Shown in pieces: positions 53,731 to 61,075 of a stretch of DNA of 64,000 nucleotides. The DNA comes from Clostridia bacterium (GTDB lineage: Bacteria > Bacillota > Clostridia > Christensenellales > Aristaeellaceae): the NCBI GenBank assembly GCA_017481825.1, contig JAFUOR010000008.1, forward strand, positions 23,245 to 87,244, in the 5' to 3' direction. Position 1 is the first letter of the stretch; every line of letters starts with the position of its first letter. The position numbers were made by a program, and so were the translations under genes. The notes beneath the pieces were generated by a model. That model worked only from the letters and a program-made list of their open reading frames with translations, ran no database searches and was not told the DNA's origin.

Positions 53731-54159
53731 ATGGCAACCATTCGCTATGCCCATGTGGAGGACGAATCGACCCTGCAGCGGGTGATTGACCTGTGCAGCG
53801 GCGTTCTTGGTGAGCATGTGTGCCAGCGCGAACCCTACCGTTGGGAGGACTGGCGTGCCCGGCTGACTGCGTGTCCCGAGTTGCTGCTGTATGCGGCAGA
53901 CGGTGAACGTATCGTATCTGCCGTGCTGGGCCGTCCGGAGAGCACGGAAAGTCTCGTCTGCGGCTTTGTGTCCTGCGATGCGGAATATCGCCGTCAGGGC
54001 ATCACTCGCTGCCTGATGGGGATGCTTGCAGACAAGGCGCGGCAGAAGGGCTTCAGCTATATCACCCTCGGCTCCGAAGCGGATGGATTCTACGAGAAGT
54101 GCGGCTACAAGCCCATTTTCAAAATCCACGGGCAGACCATCTATCAACTCATTCTTTGA
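53731..54159 (+). CDS. GNAT-family N-acetyltransferase
   Basis: The 142-residue protein follows araD by 13 bases with GGAGAAAG as RBS. The acetyl-CoA loop is visible as CDAEYRRQGITRCLMGMLADKA (R-R-Q-G-I) with a typical C-terminal YITLGSEADGFYEKCGYKPI. Substrate unknown. It shares the araB-araD transcript and the terminator at 54169-54200. Confidence 0.85.
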   Translation: MATIRYAHVEDESTLQRVIDLCSGVLGEHVCQREPYRWEDWRARLTACPELLLYAADGERIVSAVLGRPESTESLVCGFVSCDAEYRRQGITRCLMGMLADKARQKGFSYITLGSEADGFYEKCGYKPIFKIHGQTIYQLIL

Positions 54160-54168
54160 TAACGACTT

Positions 54169-54200
54169 CGCCCCTTTCCTCACCGGGAAGGGGCGTTTTT
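54169..54200 (+). terminator. Rho-independent terminator of the ara operon
   Basis: CGCCCCTT (54169-54176) pairs with AAGGGGCG (54188-54195), followed by TTTTT. Confidence 0.88.
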
Positions 54201-54229
54201 ATGTCCGGAAAATAATTTTGCATACCCTA

Positions 54230-54278
54230 TTGACAAATGTATCGGAGTCCGATACAATGTATATCGACGACCGATATA
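54230..54278 (+). promoter_or_regulatory. PadR operon promoter with two palindromic operators
   Basis: TTGACA (54230-54235), 17 bases, TACAAT (54253-54258). TGTATCG-GAGTC-CGATACA (54238-54256) covers the spacer and -10, and TATATCG-ACGAC-CGATATA (54260-54278) lies just downstream. The two 19-base palindromes share the ATCG-5-CGAT core and are 22 bases apart centre to centre, about two helical turns. Autorepression by the PadR protein is the natural reading. Confidence 0.8.
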
Positions 54279-54303
54279 ACGGAAGACGAAGAGGAGGACG
54301 AAG

Positions 54304-54627
54304 ATGGGAGCCAATAACGGCGCACTGACAGAGGCGGTCTACTACATCCTGTTGTCCCTGCTGCAGCCGATGCACGGCTACGGCATCATGCAGAATGTGG
54401 AGCGCCTCTCCGCAGGCAGGGTTCATCTGGCGGCGGGCACGCTGTACGGCGCGATCAGCACCATGCTGGAAAGGGGCTGGATCACTGCCCTGGATGGCGG
54501 CAGCGACAGCCGCAAGAAGGAATACGTCATGACGGATACAGGCCGCGGGATGCTCCGTGCTGAGTATGTGCGCCTTCGGGAACTGGTGGAAAATGGCCGA
54601 GCGCTGCTGGAGGAGGAAGAGCAATGA
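54304..54627 (+). CDS. PadR-family transcriptional regulator
   Basis: The 107-residue repressor has the winged-helix core LTEAVYYILLSLLQPMHGYGIMQ, VHLAAGTLYGAISTMLERGWIT and DSRKKEYVMTDTGRGML. It probably binds the two palindromes before it. PadR regulators often sense small hydrophobic or antimicrobial compounds. It overlaps the next gene by four bases. Confidence 0.92.
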   Translation: MGANNGALTEAVYYILLSLLQPMHGYGIMQNVERLSAGRVHLAAGTLYGAISTMLERGWITALDGGSDSRKKEYVMTDTGRGMLRAEYVRLRELVENGRALLEEEEQ

Positions 54628-55166
54628 GGACGACGATTCGCAAGTGGTTCTGGGCGTGGGAGTATGACAAGGAAGAAAAATGGCTGGACGACATGGCTGC
54701 CAAAGGCAAAGCGCTGGTGAGCGCCCGCTACCTCACCTATGAGTTTGAAGACAGCGAGCCCGGCGAATATGCCATCCGGTTGGAGATGCTGGAGCATATG
54801 CCCGACAGCGAGGAGGGCAGGCAGTACATTGCCTTTGTCGAGGAGACCGGCGCAGAGTACGTCGGTAAGGTGATGAAGTGGGTGTACTTCCGCAAGAAAA
54901 AGGAACTGGGCGCGTTTGAGCTGCACGGCGACAACGCCACCCGCCTGAAGCACCTCAAAGGGATCATCGCGCTGCTTACGTCGCTGGGTGTGGTAAACGC
55001 GTGCGCAGGGCTGTATAACCTGATTATCGGCATTCAGGTTCATTCTCCGGTGAATGTGGCGTGCGCCGGTTTGTCTGCGGCGGTGACGGTGCTGCTGATC
55101 GGCGGTCTGGCCAGGCTGAATGAGAAGAAAAAGCAGCTGGAGAAGGAAAGTCAGCTGTTTGAGTGA
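54624..55166 (+). CDS. DUF2812 membrane protein
   Basis: The 180-residue protein starts with TTIRKWFWAWEYDKEEKWLDDMAAKG, the DUF2812 pattern, followed by an acidic middle and two membrane helices (IIALLTSLGVVNACAGLYNLII and VACAGLSAAVTVLLIGGLARL). It is a regular partner of PadR regulators in Bacillota; its function is unknown. ATG 54624 overlaps the padR stop. Confidence 0.88.
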   Translation: MRTTIRKWFWAWEYDKEEKWLDDMAAKGKALVSARYLTYEFEDSEPGEYAIRLEMLEHMPDSEEGRQYIAFVEETGAEYVGKVMKWVYFRKKKELGAFELHGDNATRLKHLKGIIALLTSLGVVNACAGLYNLIIGIQVHSPVNVACAGLSAAVTVLLIGGLARLNEKKKQLEKESQLFE

Positions 55167-55178
55167 GGAGCGTTTGGG

Positions 55179-55367
55179 ATGAAGTATGTTTGGATGGGTA
55201 TTCGCCTGATACTGCCGGTGGCAGCGATTGTACTGCTGGGGTGTTATCTCGCGGGTGTAGGGACAAACCCGAAGCTGCTGCTGACCAGCGGTCTGCTCTG
55301 CTCGACGCTGGGCGTCTGGCTGAACGTGATATCTCAGCGAAAGGAAAGAAAAAAGAACAATGAGTGA
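55179..55367 (+). CDS. Small two-helix membrane protein of the PadR operon
   Basis: The 62-residue protein has two hydrophobic helices (LILPVAAIVLLGCYLAG and LLLTSGLLCSTLGVWLNVI) and a basic tail (RKERKKNN). It follows DUF2812 by 12 bases. Not recognised beyond its position. Confidence 0.7.
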   Translation: MKYVWMGIRLILPVAAIVLLGCYLAGVGTNPKLLLTSGLLCSTLGVWLNVISQRKERKKNNE

Positions 55368-55445
55368 TTTTTGGCGGCTGCCCTGCCGTGGATCGTCATG
55401 GGCATAGCAATTGCGGTTGTTATGGCGTGCAGCCATAGGAAATAA
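55360..55445 (+). pseudogene. Frameshifted mini-membrane protein at the end of the PadR operon
   Basis: ATG 55360 overlaps the previous stop and begins MSDF, but the frame breaks at a run of five T (55368-55372). In the next frame the sequence LAALPWIVMGIAIAVVMACSHRK continues to a TAA at 55443-55445, which is what a typical 27-residue single-helix protein of such operons looks like. One extra T would join the two. Either a real frameshift, slippage at the T run, or a sequencing slip. Confidence 0.5.
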
Positions 55446-55475
55446 GAAAAGAGTGGCCGTGCGGTCACTCTTTTC
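55446..55475. terminator. Bidirectional terminator between PadR operon and DeoR gene
   Basis: GAAAAGAGTGGCC (55446-55458) pairs with GGTCACTCTTTTC (55463-55475, one wobble); TTTT/AAAA flanks serve both strands. Confidence 0.85.
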
Positions 55476-55482
55476 ATTTGGT

Positions 55483-56268
55483 TCAGGCTTCAGTTTTCTG
55501 CACAACGGTGATTGCCACGCCCAGCTCTTCAATCTTCGTCAGTTCGTCCTCCACGCAGTCCCAATCGGTGATAAGGGTGTGAAACTCTGCCGCATCGCAG
55601 ACTTTCACGAAGGCGTCCGTGCCGGGGCCGATCTTGCCGCTGGGCATGAGCAGCACGCGCCTGCGGCTGTTGCGGATCACCTGGCGTTGGAGGCTGGCGG
55701 TCTCGTTCGTGCCGTTGGACAGGCCGAAATCCGCCGTCAGCCCGCCGCCGGTGATGAAGCACAGGTCGAAGTGCAGGCGGGACATGAACTCCCGCGCCAT
55801 GCTGTCCACGATGGAGCCGGATTGCCGCATGCGTCCGCCAGCCACGTAAATGTCGATGTTGTCGAAGGAGCGCAGGCGGCTGGCAATGTCAGCGTTGTTG
55901 ACCACCAGCGTGTAGCGCATGTCGCGGGGCAAATGGCGCAGCATCAGGAAGCCGAAGCTGCCGCCGGTGAGGTACACCATATCCCCGGCCTTGATGAGGG
56001 AGGCAGCGGCTTTGGCAATCAGGTCGTAGTTGTCAAAGATGGGCATCTCATCGAAATTGCGGTCACGGGGCGGGAGGACGCTGACCTGCTGCAGGCGGAT
56101 GGCGCCGCCGTGGGTGCGCTTGCACAGCCCCTGCTGCTCCAGCAGGCGCAGGTCGCGCCGCGCGGATTCGCCGGAGATGCCGAACTGCTTCACGATATCT
56201 GCGATGGACACCTTGCCCTGCTCGCTGATCAGGGCGGCGATCTGCTGCTGACGTTCTTCCATGAACAT
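55483..56268 (-). CDS. DeoR-family transcriptional regulator
   Basis: The 261-residue protein starts at ATG 56268 after GGAGGGAAAACCTC. Residues 1-60 form the DeoR HTH (RQQQIAALISEQGKVSIADIVKQFGISGESARRDLRLLE), followed by the phosphosugar-binding domain (GDMVYLTGGSFGFLMLRHLP, ITGGGLTADFGLSNGTNETASLQRQVI). DeoR regulators usually sense sugar phosphates. It is transcribed alone from the promoter at 56325-56353; a TGTGATCACA palindrome after the -10 may be its own operator. Confidence 0.9.
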   Translation of the reverse strand: MFMEERQQQIAALISEQGKVSIADIVKQFGISGESARRDLRLLEQQGLCKRTHGGAIRLQQVSVLPPRDRNFDEMPIFDNYDLIAKAAASLIKAGDMVYLTGGSFGFLMLRHLPRDMRYTLVVNNADIASRLRSFDNIDIYVAGGRMRQSGSIVDSMAREFMSRLHFDLCFITGGGLTADFGLSNGTNETASLQRQVIRNSRRRVLLMPSGKIGPGTDAFVKVCDAAEFHTLITDWDCVEDELTKIEELGVAITVVQKTEA

Positions 56269-56309
56269 GAGGTTTTCCCTCCTTGGATGACGTTTTGTGT
56301 GGGATTGCT

Positions 56310-56353
56310 TGTGATCACAGGAACAATATACCACGCAAATGGTCGCTTGTCAA
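56310..56353 (-). promoter_or_regulatory. Promoter and palindrome of the DeoR-family gene
   Basis: Minus strand TTGACA (56348-56353), 17 bases, TATATT (56325-56330). TGTGATCACA (56310-56319) is a perfect 10-base palindrome just downstream of the -10, suited to autorepression. Confidence 0.7.
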
Positions 56354-56371
56354 GCATAAAATCAAAATAAA

Positions 56372-56406
56372 ACCACACAAAGCAAAATGAAAAAGCTTTG
56401 TGTGGT
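56372..56406 (-). terminator. Terminator of cobK
   Basis: ACCACACAAAGC (56372-56383) pairs perfectly with GCTTTGTGTGGT (56395-56406); on the minus strand TTTTATTTT follows. Confidence 0.85.
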
Positions 56407-56422
56407 GAGGGATTGTGTTGAA

Positions 56423-57121
56423 TTACGCCTGCTTCTTGCGGTACATGATGACATGGGCGCCGCGCTCCAGGGCGGGGATGACCATCTCGTGGAGATAATT
56501 GGTGTCCGTCGCGTCGCGCACGACTACGCCGGTGATGTTCTTTTCATCAAAGAGAGCCATGGTCAGCGTCTTGGAGAAGGGGGCGGTCATGGCGATGATG
56601 TTCTCCTGGGGGAAGCCCATCTTCAGGCAGGCGTCGACGGCCTCGGGCGTGGGAACCACGCGCGGGTAGAGCCTGGGCATTTCAGTGCGAATACCGCAGT
56701 CCATCAGCGGATCGCGTCCGATGCCCAGGAGGACATTGCCCGGTTCACGCCGCAGGGCATAGACGACCTCCTCCGGCGAGGAGACCCACTCCACCGCATC
56801 GCGCCAGGCGTCATCAAGATTGTGGAATTGCACGCGCTCGCAAGGGATGCCCAGGACCTGCGTGCACTGGAGGATGTTCTGGCTGGCCACCACGGCATAG
56901 GGATGGGTTGCATCCACCACCCTGTCCGGGGCGACTTCGCGGATGTATTGCAGCATGGCGTCCGCGTCCAGCCGGCCCACATGGCACAGAGTACCCGGCG
57001 GCAGGAGGCTGCGGGCATATTCGGTGGTGACGCTGATGATGACCTGCTTGCCGCGGCGGCGCAGCATACGGGCTGTTTCGCGGCTTTCAGGGGTTCCGCC
57101 GAAGATCAGATATCGTTCCAT
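56423..57121 (-). CDS. cobK: Precorrin-6A reductase-like protein
   Basis: The 232-residue protein shows the CobK/CbiJ pattern: YLIFGGTPESRETARMLRRRGKQV, DATHPYAVVASQNI near residue 70, and a C-terminal VVVRDATDTNYLHEMVIPAL. The enzyme reduces precorrin-6A in cobalamin corrin-ring synthesis. No other cobalamin gene is present nearby; it is a single-gene transcript with its own promoter and terminator. It might supply a scattered pathway or have another reductase role. Confidence 0.8.
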   Translation of the reverse strand: MERYLIFGGTPESRETARMLRRRGKQVIISVTTEYARSLLPPGTLCHVGRLDADAMLQYIREVAPDRVVDATHPYAVVASQNILQCTQVLGIPCERVQFHNLDDAWRDAVEWVSSPEEVVYALRREPGNVLLGIGRDPLMDCGIRTEMPRLYPRVVPTPEAVDACLKMGFPQENIIAMTAPFSKTLTMALFDEKNITGVVVRDATDTNYLHEMVIPALERGAHVIMYRKKQA

Positions 57122-57149
57122 GGAAGATCACTCCGTTTGGCTGACATAG

Positions 57150-57187
57150 CAGGATAAGCCCAGTTGTCCACTGGGCGGGGAATCCTG
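57150..57187 (-). promoter_or_regulatory. Stem-loop in the cobK leader
   Basis: CAGGAT (57150-57155) with ATCCTG (57182-57187) encloses GCCCAGT (57158-57164) with ACTGGGC (57170-57176). It lies in the roughly 80-base leader of cobK. It is far too small for a cobalamin riboswitch and shows no B12 box. Confidence 0.35.
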
Positions 57188-57207
57188 TGCAATTTTGCGT
57201 TAACATT

Positions 57208-57259
57208 ATTATAGGCCTTGTCGGCGCACTTGTCAAGCGCCGCGAAAGGGTGCTACAAT
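57208..57259. promoter_or_regulatory. Divergent promoters sharing a -35 region (cobK and HAD gene)
   Basis: Leftward: TTGACA (57231-57236, minus), 17 bases, TATAAT (57208-57213). Rightward: TTGTCA (57230-57235), 18 bases, TACAAT (57254-57259). The two -35 boxes are the same bases read on opposite strands, so only one polymerase can bind at a time. Confidence 0.75.
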
Positions 57260-57287
57260 AGAAGCATTCTACGGAGGAGGGAGAGTT

Positions 57288-58109
57288 ATGCCCATGCAGG
57301 CTCTGTTTTTTGATTTGGATGGAACGCTCCTGACGAGCGCCAAGACCATTCAGGCATCAACTCGCGATGCGCTGATGGCATGCCGCAATCGCGGCGTGAA
57401 GGTCTTCTTTGCCACGGCCAGGTCGCCGAGGCTGGATAAGATGCTGGGCTGGACGGCGCAGGACTTTGCCCTTTTCGACGGCGGCATCTACTGCAATGGC
57501 GCCTGCGAGCAGTGCGGGGACGAAACGCGCTATGCCTTCATCGAACCGGAGGCCGTGCGCGCCTGCCTGCAGGAAACGGCACGGTTTGAAGGCGTGCACC
57601 TGTCGCTGCACATGGCCCGGGAGGTGCATGCATTCAATTTCAAACTGCCGGATGATATGCTGGCGCCCTGGGGGCTCAAGCGGGAGGAAATCGCCGTGAT
57701 CGACGAAAAGGCGATTCAATCGGCAACAAAGATCCTCATTTTCTACCAGAGTCTGGTGGACAATACACGCCCGCTGCCGGAGGTGCTGCTGGAGCGCATC
57801 AAAGCCCGCTGCGGCGATCTGGCGAAGGTCTACCTGACTGATCAGGGCTGCACCATTCAGGTGGTGAGCCGCGAGGCCGGAAAAGCCATCGCCATCGAGC
57901 GTGTGCGGGAGCGCATGGGGCTCAGCGCGGCGCAGGTTGCGGTGTTCGGCGATGATGTGAACGACGTGGAGATGCTTTCTCTCTATCCCAGCAGCGTTGC
58001 CATGGGCAACGGTGCGCCCGAGGCAAAGGCTGCGGCGGCCTATATCACCCGCTCCAACGACGAGGACGGCATAGCATTTGCCCTGAGAGAGCTTTTGCAC
58101 ATTCTGTGA
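57288..58109 (+). CDS. Cof-type HAD-superfamily phosphatase
   Basis: The 273-residue protein has HAD motif I FFDLDGTLLTS, a Ser/Thr motif II (FFATARS), Lys in KAIAIERVRERMGL, and motif IV GDDVNDVEMLSL with the following SVAMGNG, along with a Cof-type C2 cap. It hydrolyses a small phosphorylated metabolite such as a sugar phosphate or FMN. Its TGA abuts the stop codon of the convergent ATPase gene with no spacer. Confidence 0.9.
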   Translation: MPMQALFFDLDGTLLTSAKTIQASTRDALMACRNRGVKVFFATARSPRLDKMLGWTAQDFALFDGGIYCNGACEQCGDETRYAFIEPEAVRACLQETARFEGVHLSLHMAREVHAFNFKLPDDMLAPWGLKREEIAVIDEKAIQSATKILIFYQSLVDNTRPLPEVLLERIKARCGDLAKVYLTDQGCTIQVVSREAGKAIAIERVRERMGLSAAQVAVFGDDVNDVEMLSLYPSSVAMGNGAPEAKAAAAYITRSNDEDGIAFALRELLHIL

Positions 58110-58979
58110 TCAGGGCCTGAAGTCATCTTCGTGCTCGCGGAAGAAATCGTAATAGGCGCGCACGGCAGGAAGCTCTGTCCACCGTCTGCGGCAAACGGGA
58201 TCAGCGTCCAGATCGTAGATGCGTGCGCCCCGCATGGCCAGCAGGAAAGGCGAATGGGTCGCGATGATGAACTGGCAGCCGAAGAAGCGCGCGGATTCCT
58301 CCAGGAACTGCAGCAGCTCCTGCTGGCGCTGGGGCGAGAGGCTGTTTTCCGGCTCGTCCAGGAGATAAAGGGCGTTTTCCTGAATGCGGCTGGTGAAGTA
58401 GAACATGGCGCTCTCGCCGTTGGACTGCTCGCGGATGTTGCTGTTCATCCGCTTGCGGACGTAGGCGGACTGGGTGGAGCGCCGCGCGAGGTTGACGCGC
58501 TTCAAACGGTCATAGTCCTCCATCGTGCGGTAGCGGAAGACGTTGGTCGGGTCAGTGTCGGCGCGATACTCCTCAAAGAGCTCCTCCCGGCGCTCATCCA
58601 CGCCCTCGTTCAGCGCACGGAGGTTGAGCATGTAGTCAAACACATCATCGCTGGTGATGACGCGGCTGCCGGAGGGGATCGCGCCTCGGGTCTCATAGGA
58701 GCACAGATGGACATAATCCTCATAAAAGGAGGAGCGGTTGAAGCGCGTGTCGCGTGTGAGCGACAGGGTTTCGGCGATGACGTTGAGTGCCGTCGTCTTG
58801 CCTGAGCCGTTGCCGCCATAGAGGATGGTTACCGGCTCAAACTCAAGGCTGGTCAGCTCCCGCTGGGACAGAACACCGAAGGGATAGTAGGTGTTGTAGC
58901 AGGTGCGCTTGACGTTGTTGATGAAAAAGGAAGACTCGCGCTCTGCATCCGGGAAGGTGAAGTGAGTCAGGTACAGCAT
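58110..58979 (-). CDS. AAA-family ATPase (RecF/SMC-like)
   Basis: The 289-residue protein starts at ATG 58979 after AAGGAGG; an upstream in-frame ATG lacks an RBS. It has Walker A LYGGNGSGKTTALN, a Q-loop region, a conserved NGESAMFYF signature-like stretch, Walker B ALYLLDEPENSLSP with catalytic Glu, and ATHSPFL (switch His). Such short ABC-type AAA proteins occur in housekeeping, toxin-antitoxin and defence settings; nothing nearby indicates which. It has its own promoter. Confidence 0.85.
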   Translation of the reverse strand: MLYLTHFTFPDAERESSFFINNVKRTCYNTYYPFGVLSQRELTSLEFEPVTILYGGNGSGKTTALNVIAETLSLTRDTRFNRSSFYEDYVHLCSYETRGAIPSGSRVITSDDVFDYMLNLRALNEGVDERREELFEEYRADTDPTNVFRYRTMEDYDRLKRVNLARRSTQSAYVRKRMNSNIREQSNGESAMFYFTSRIQENALYLLDEPENSLSPQRQQELLQFLEESARFFGCQFIIATHSPFLLAMRGARIYDLDADPVCRRRWTELPAVRAYYDFFREHEDDFRP

Positions 58980-59009
58980 GGGCGAACCTCCTTGGGTGAT
59001 GCTGCTTTC

Positions 59010-59055
59010 ATTATGACCCATGGCGCTTGTGCTGTCAAGTGCTGTATGCTATACT
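59010..59055. promoter_or_regulatory. Divergent overlapping promoters of the AAA ATPase and the TetM-like gene
   Basis: Leftward: TTGACA (59033-59038, minus), 17 bases, CATAAT (59010-59015). Rightward: TTGTGC (59027-59032), 17 bases, TATACT (59050-59055). The -35 boxes are back to back. Confidence 0.7.
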
Positions 59056-59087
59056 GGATATCGAGAACGCGCATGGAGGAAACCTTG

Positions 59088-61025
59088 ATGGAATTGCGCA
59101 ACATTGGCATATTTGCCCACGTGGATGCAGGCAAGACGACGCTGTCGGAGCAGCTGCTGATGCATGCGGGGGCCATTCGCCGGGCCGGAAGCGTCGATGA
59201 GGGTACGGCGCACACGGACAATCTCCCGGTGGAGCAGCGGCGCGGCATATCGGTGAAGGCCACCTGCGTCCGCCTGACATGGCGCGGGACGGACGTGAAC
59301 CTCATCGATACCCCCGGCCACGTGGATTTTTCCGCTGAGGTGGAGCGCTCGCTGTGGGCGCTGGATGCGGCGGTGCTGGTGGTCTGCGCGGTGGAGGGAG
59401 TGCAGCCTCATACAGAGACCCTCTTTCAGGCCATGCGGGAGCAGGGCATACCGGTGTTGTTCTTCCTGAACAAAACCGACCGCGAGGGTGCGGATGTGCA
59501 GCGTGTACTGGGACAGATCAGGCGCCTGCTCTCGCCTGATGCGGTGCTGATGACGGACATGGAAGCGCAGACGGAGCTGGTCTGCGCACAGGATGACACG
59601 CTGCTGGAGCGCTATTTATCCGGAGAAACCTTTGATGAGGCGTTTGTTCGGGAGCGCCTGGCTGATATGAGCCGCCGGGCGATGGCCTACCCCGTGTTGA
59701 GCGGTTCTGCCTTGCGGGACGAGGGTGTGGAGCCTCTGCTGGACGCGATGGTGGACTGCCTGCCCGGCCCCGCTCAGGAGGCGCAGACGGGCTTGTGCGG
59801 CGTGGTATTTGCTGCTGCGCAGGATCGCGTGCTGGGGCGCGGCGTGTGGGTGCGTCTCTATGCCGGGCGGCTCGAAAATCGCGCGCCGGTGACGCTTCCG
59901 GCGGGCGTGGATCCGCTTACGGGCGAGGAACGCCTTGTTCAGCGCAAGATCACGCAGATCCGCCGGGTGGATGGAACGGATGCGGGCAGCCTCGCTGCGG
60001 GAGAAATCGGCGTGGTATATGGCCTTGGCGATGTGGGCGTGGGTTTTGTGCTGGGTGACAGCGCCCTGCTGCCCCGCCGCGTGGAGCCGGGACGGCTGCG
60101 CACGCCGCTGATCACCGTGCAGGTGCTTCCGGAGAAGGCGGAGGACATGCAGGCGCTGCGCACTGCCTGTGAGGCGCTTTCCGCCGAGGATCCGCTGCTG
60201 CAGGTGCACTATGCCAAGGCGCTCAACGAGCTGCAGCTGCATGTGATGGGTACCATTCAGCTGGAGATATTGTCCGAGCTGCTGGAAACCCGCTTCGGTA
60301 TGAAGGTAACCTTCTCCAAGCCGGCGGTCATTTACAGGGAGACGATTTCAAAGGCTTCCTTCGGCTTTGCAGCCTACACGATGCCCAAGCCCTGCTGGGC
60401 GATTCTGCGCTTTGACATTGAGCCTGCCCCGCGCGGCAGCGGCGTGACCTTCCGCTCGACGGTTCCGGTGCGGGATATCATGGCGCGTTATCAGCATCAG
60501 GTGGAGCAGGCGCTGCCCCTGGCACTCCATCAGGGCCGCCTTGGCTGGCAGGTGACGGATGTGAACATCACGCTGTCGGAGGGCAATCATCATCTTATCC
60601 ACACCCATCCGCTGGATTTCATTGTGGCGACGCCCTGGGCTATTCAGGATGGCCTCCAGCGGGGCGGTTCAACGCTGCTGGAGCCCATCCTCGAGGTGCG
60701 CTTTCTGCTGCCGCCGGACTGTGTGGGCAGGGTGATGAGCGATGTGGCCCTGATGCGGGGCGAGGTCACCCACACAGACACGGACAGCGATCGCGTGCTG
60801 ATGACGGCCCTGGTGCCCGTGGCGACGAGCGTTGATTACGCCTCGACCCTCGCCAGCGTGACCAGCGGCCGGGGCAGCATGAGTGTGAAGCTCCACGGAT
60901 ACCGCGATTGCCCGCTGGAACTTGGGGCAACGGCAAAACGCCGCAGTGTTGATCCGCTGGATACAAGCAAGTACATCCTTGCTGCGCGCAGTGCGCTGGA
61001 GGGCGGCATCTTCAATCTGGATTAA
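59088..61025 (+). CDS. Translation GTPase of the EF-G/TetM ribosomal-protection family
   Basis: The 645-residue protein starts at ATG 59088 with GGAGG eight bases before it. GTPase motifs are complete: AHVDAGKTTLSE, RGISVKA, DTPGHVDF, NKTD and SGSAL. EF-G-like domains II to V follow. TetM-like proteins release tetracycline from ribosomes; many chromosomal relatives in Clostridia have no shown resistance function. The C-terminus (KYILAARSALEGGIFNLD) differs from classical TetM. No tetracycline leader peptide is seen before it. Confidence 0.85.
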   Translation: MELRNIGIFAHVDAGKTTLSEQLLMHAGAIRRAGSVDEGTAHTDNLPVEQRRGISVKATCVRLTWRGTDVNLIDTPGHVDFSAEVERSLWALDAAVLVVCAVEGVQPHTETLFQAMREQGIPVLFFLNKTDREGADVQRVLGQIRRLLSPDAVLMTDMEAQTELVCAQDDTLLERYLSGETFDEAFVRERLADMSRRAMAYPVLSGSALRDEGVEPLLDAMVDCLPGPAQEAQTGLCGVVFAAAQDRVLGRGVWVRLYAGRLENRAPVTLPAGVDPLTGEERLVQRKITQIRRVDGTDAGSLAAGEIGVVYGLGDVGVGFVLGDSALLPRRVEPGRLRTPLITVQVLPEKAEDMQALRTACEALSAEDPLLQVHYAKALNELQLHVMGTIQLEILSELLETRFGMKVTFSKPAVIYRETISKASFGFAAYTMPKPCWAILRFDIEPAPRGSGVTFRSTVPVRDIMARYQHQVEQALPLALHQGRLGWQVTDVNITLSEGNHHLIHTHPLDFIVATPWAIQDGLQRGGSTLLEPILEVRFLLPPDCVGRVMSDVALMRGEVTHTDTDSDRVLMTALVPVATSVDYASTLASVTSGRGSMSVKLHGYRDCPLELGATAKRRSVDPLDTSKYILAARSALEGGIFNLD

Positions 61026-61029
61026 ACAA

Positions 61030-61066
61030 AAAGGCGCTGCACCATACATGCGGGTGCAGCGTCTTT
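61030..61066. terminator. Bidirectional terminator between TetM-like gene and binding-protein gene
   Basis: GCGCTGCACC (61034-61043) pairs with GGTGCAGCGT (61053-61062, one wobble). TCTTTG on the plus side and CCTTTTTGTTT on the minus side. Confidence 0.8.
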
Positions 61067-61075
61067 GATATGCGG

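Noticed and set aside
57122-57230. Cobalamin riboswitch before cobK
   Set aside because: The leader is only about 80 bases and no B12 box is present; the visible stem is too simple.
59033-59087. Tetracycline-type leader attenuator before the TetM-like gene
   Set aside because: The leader is about 30 bases, with no short peptide ORF and no terminator/antiterminator pair.
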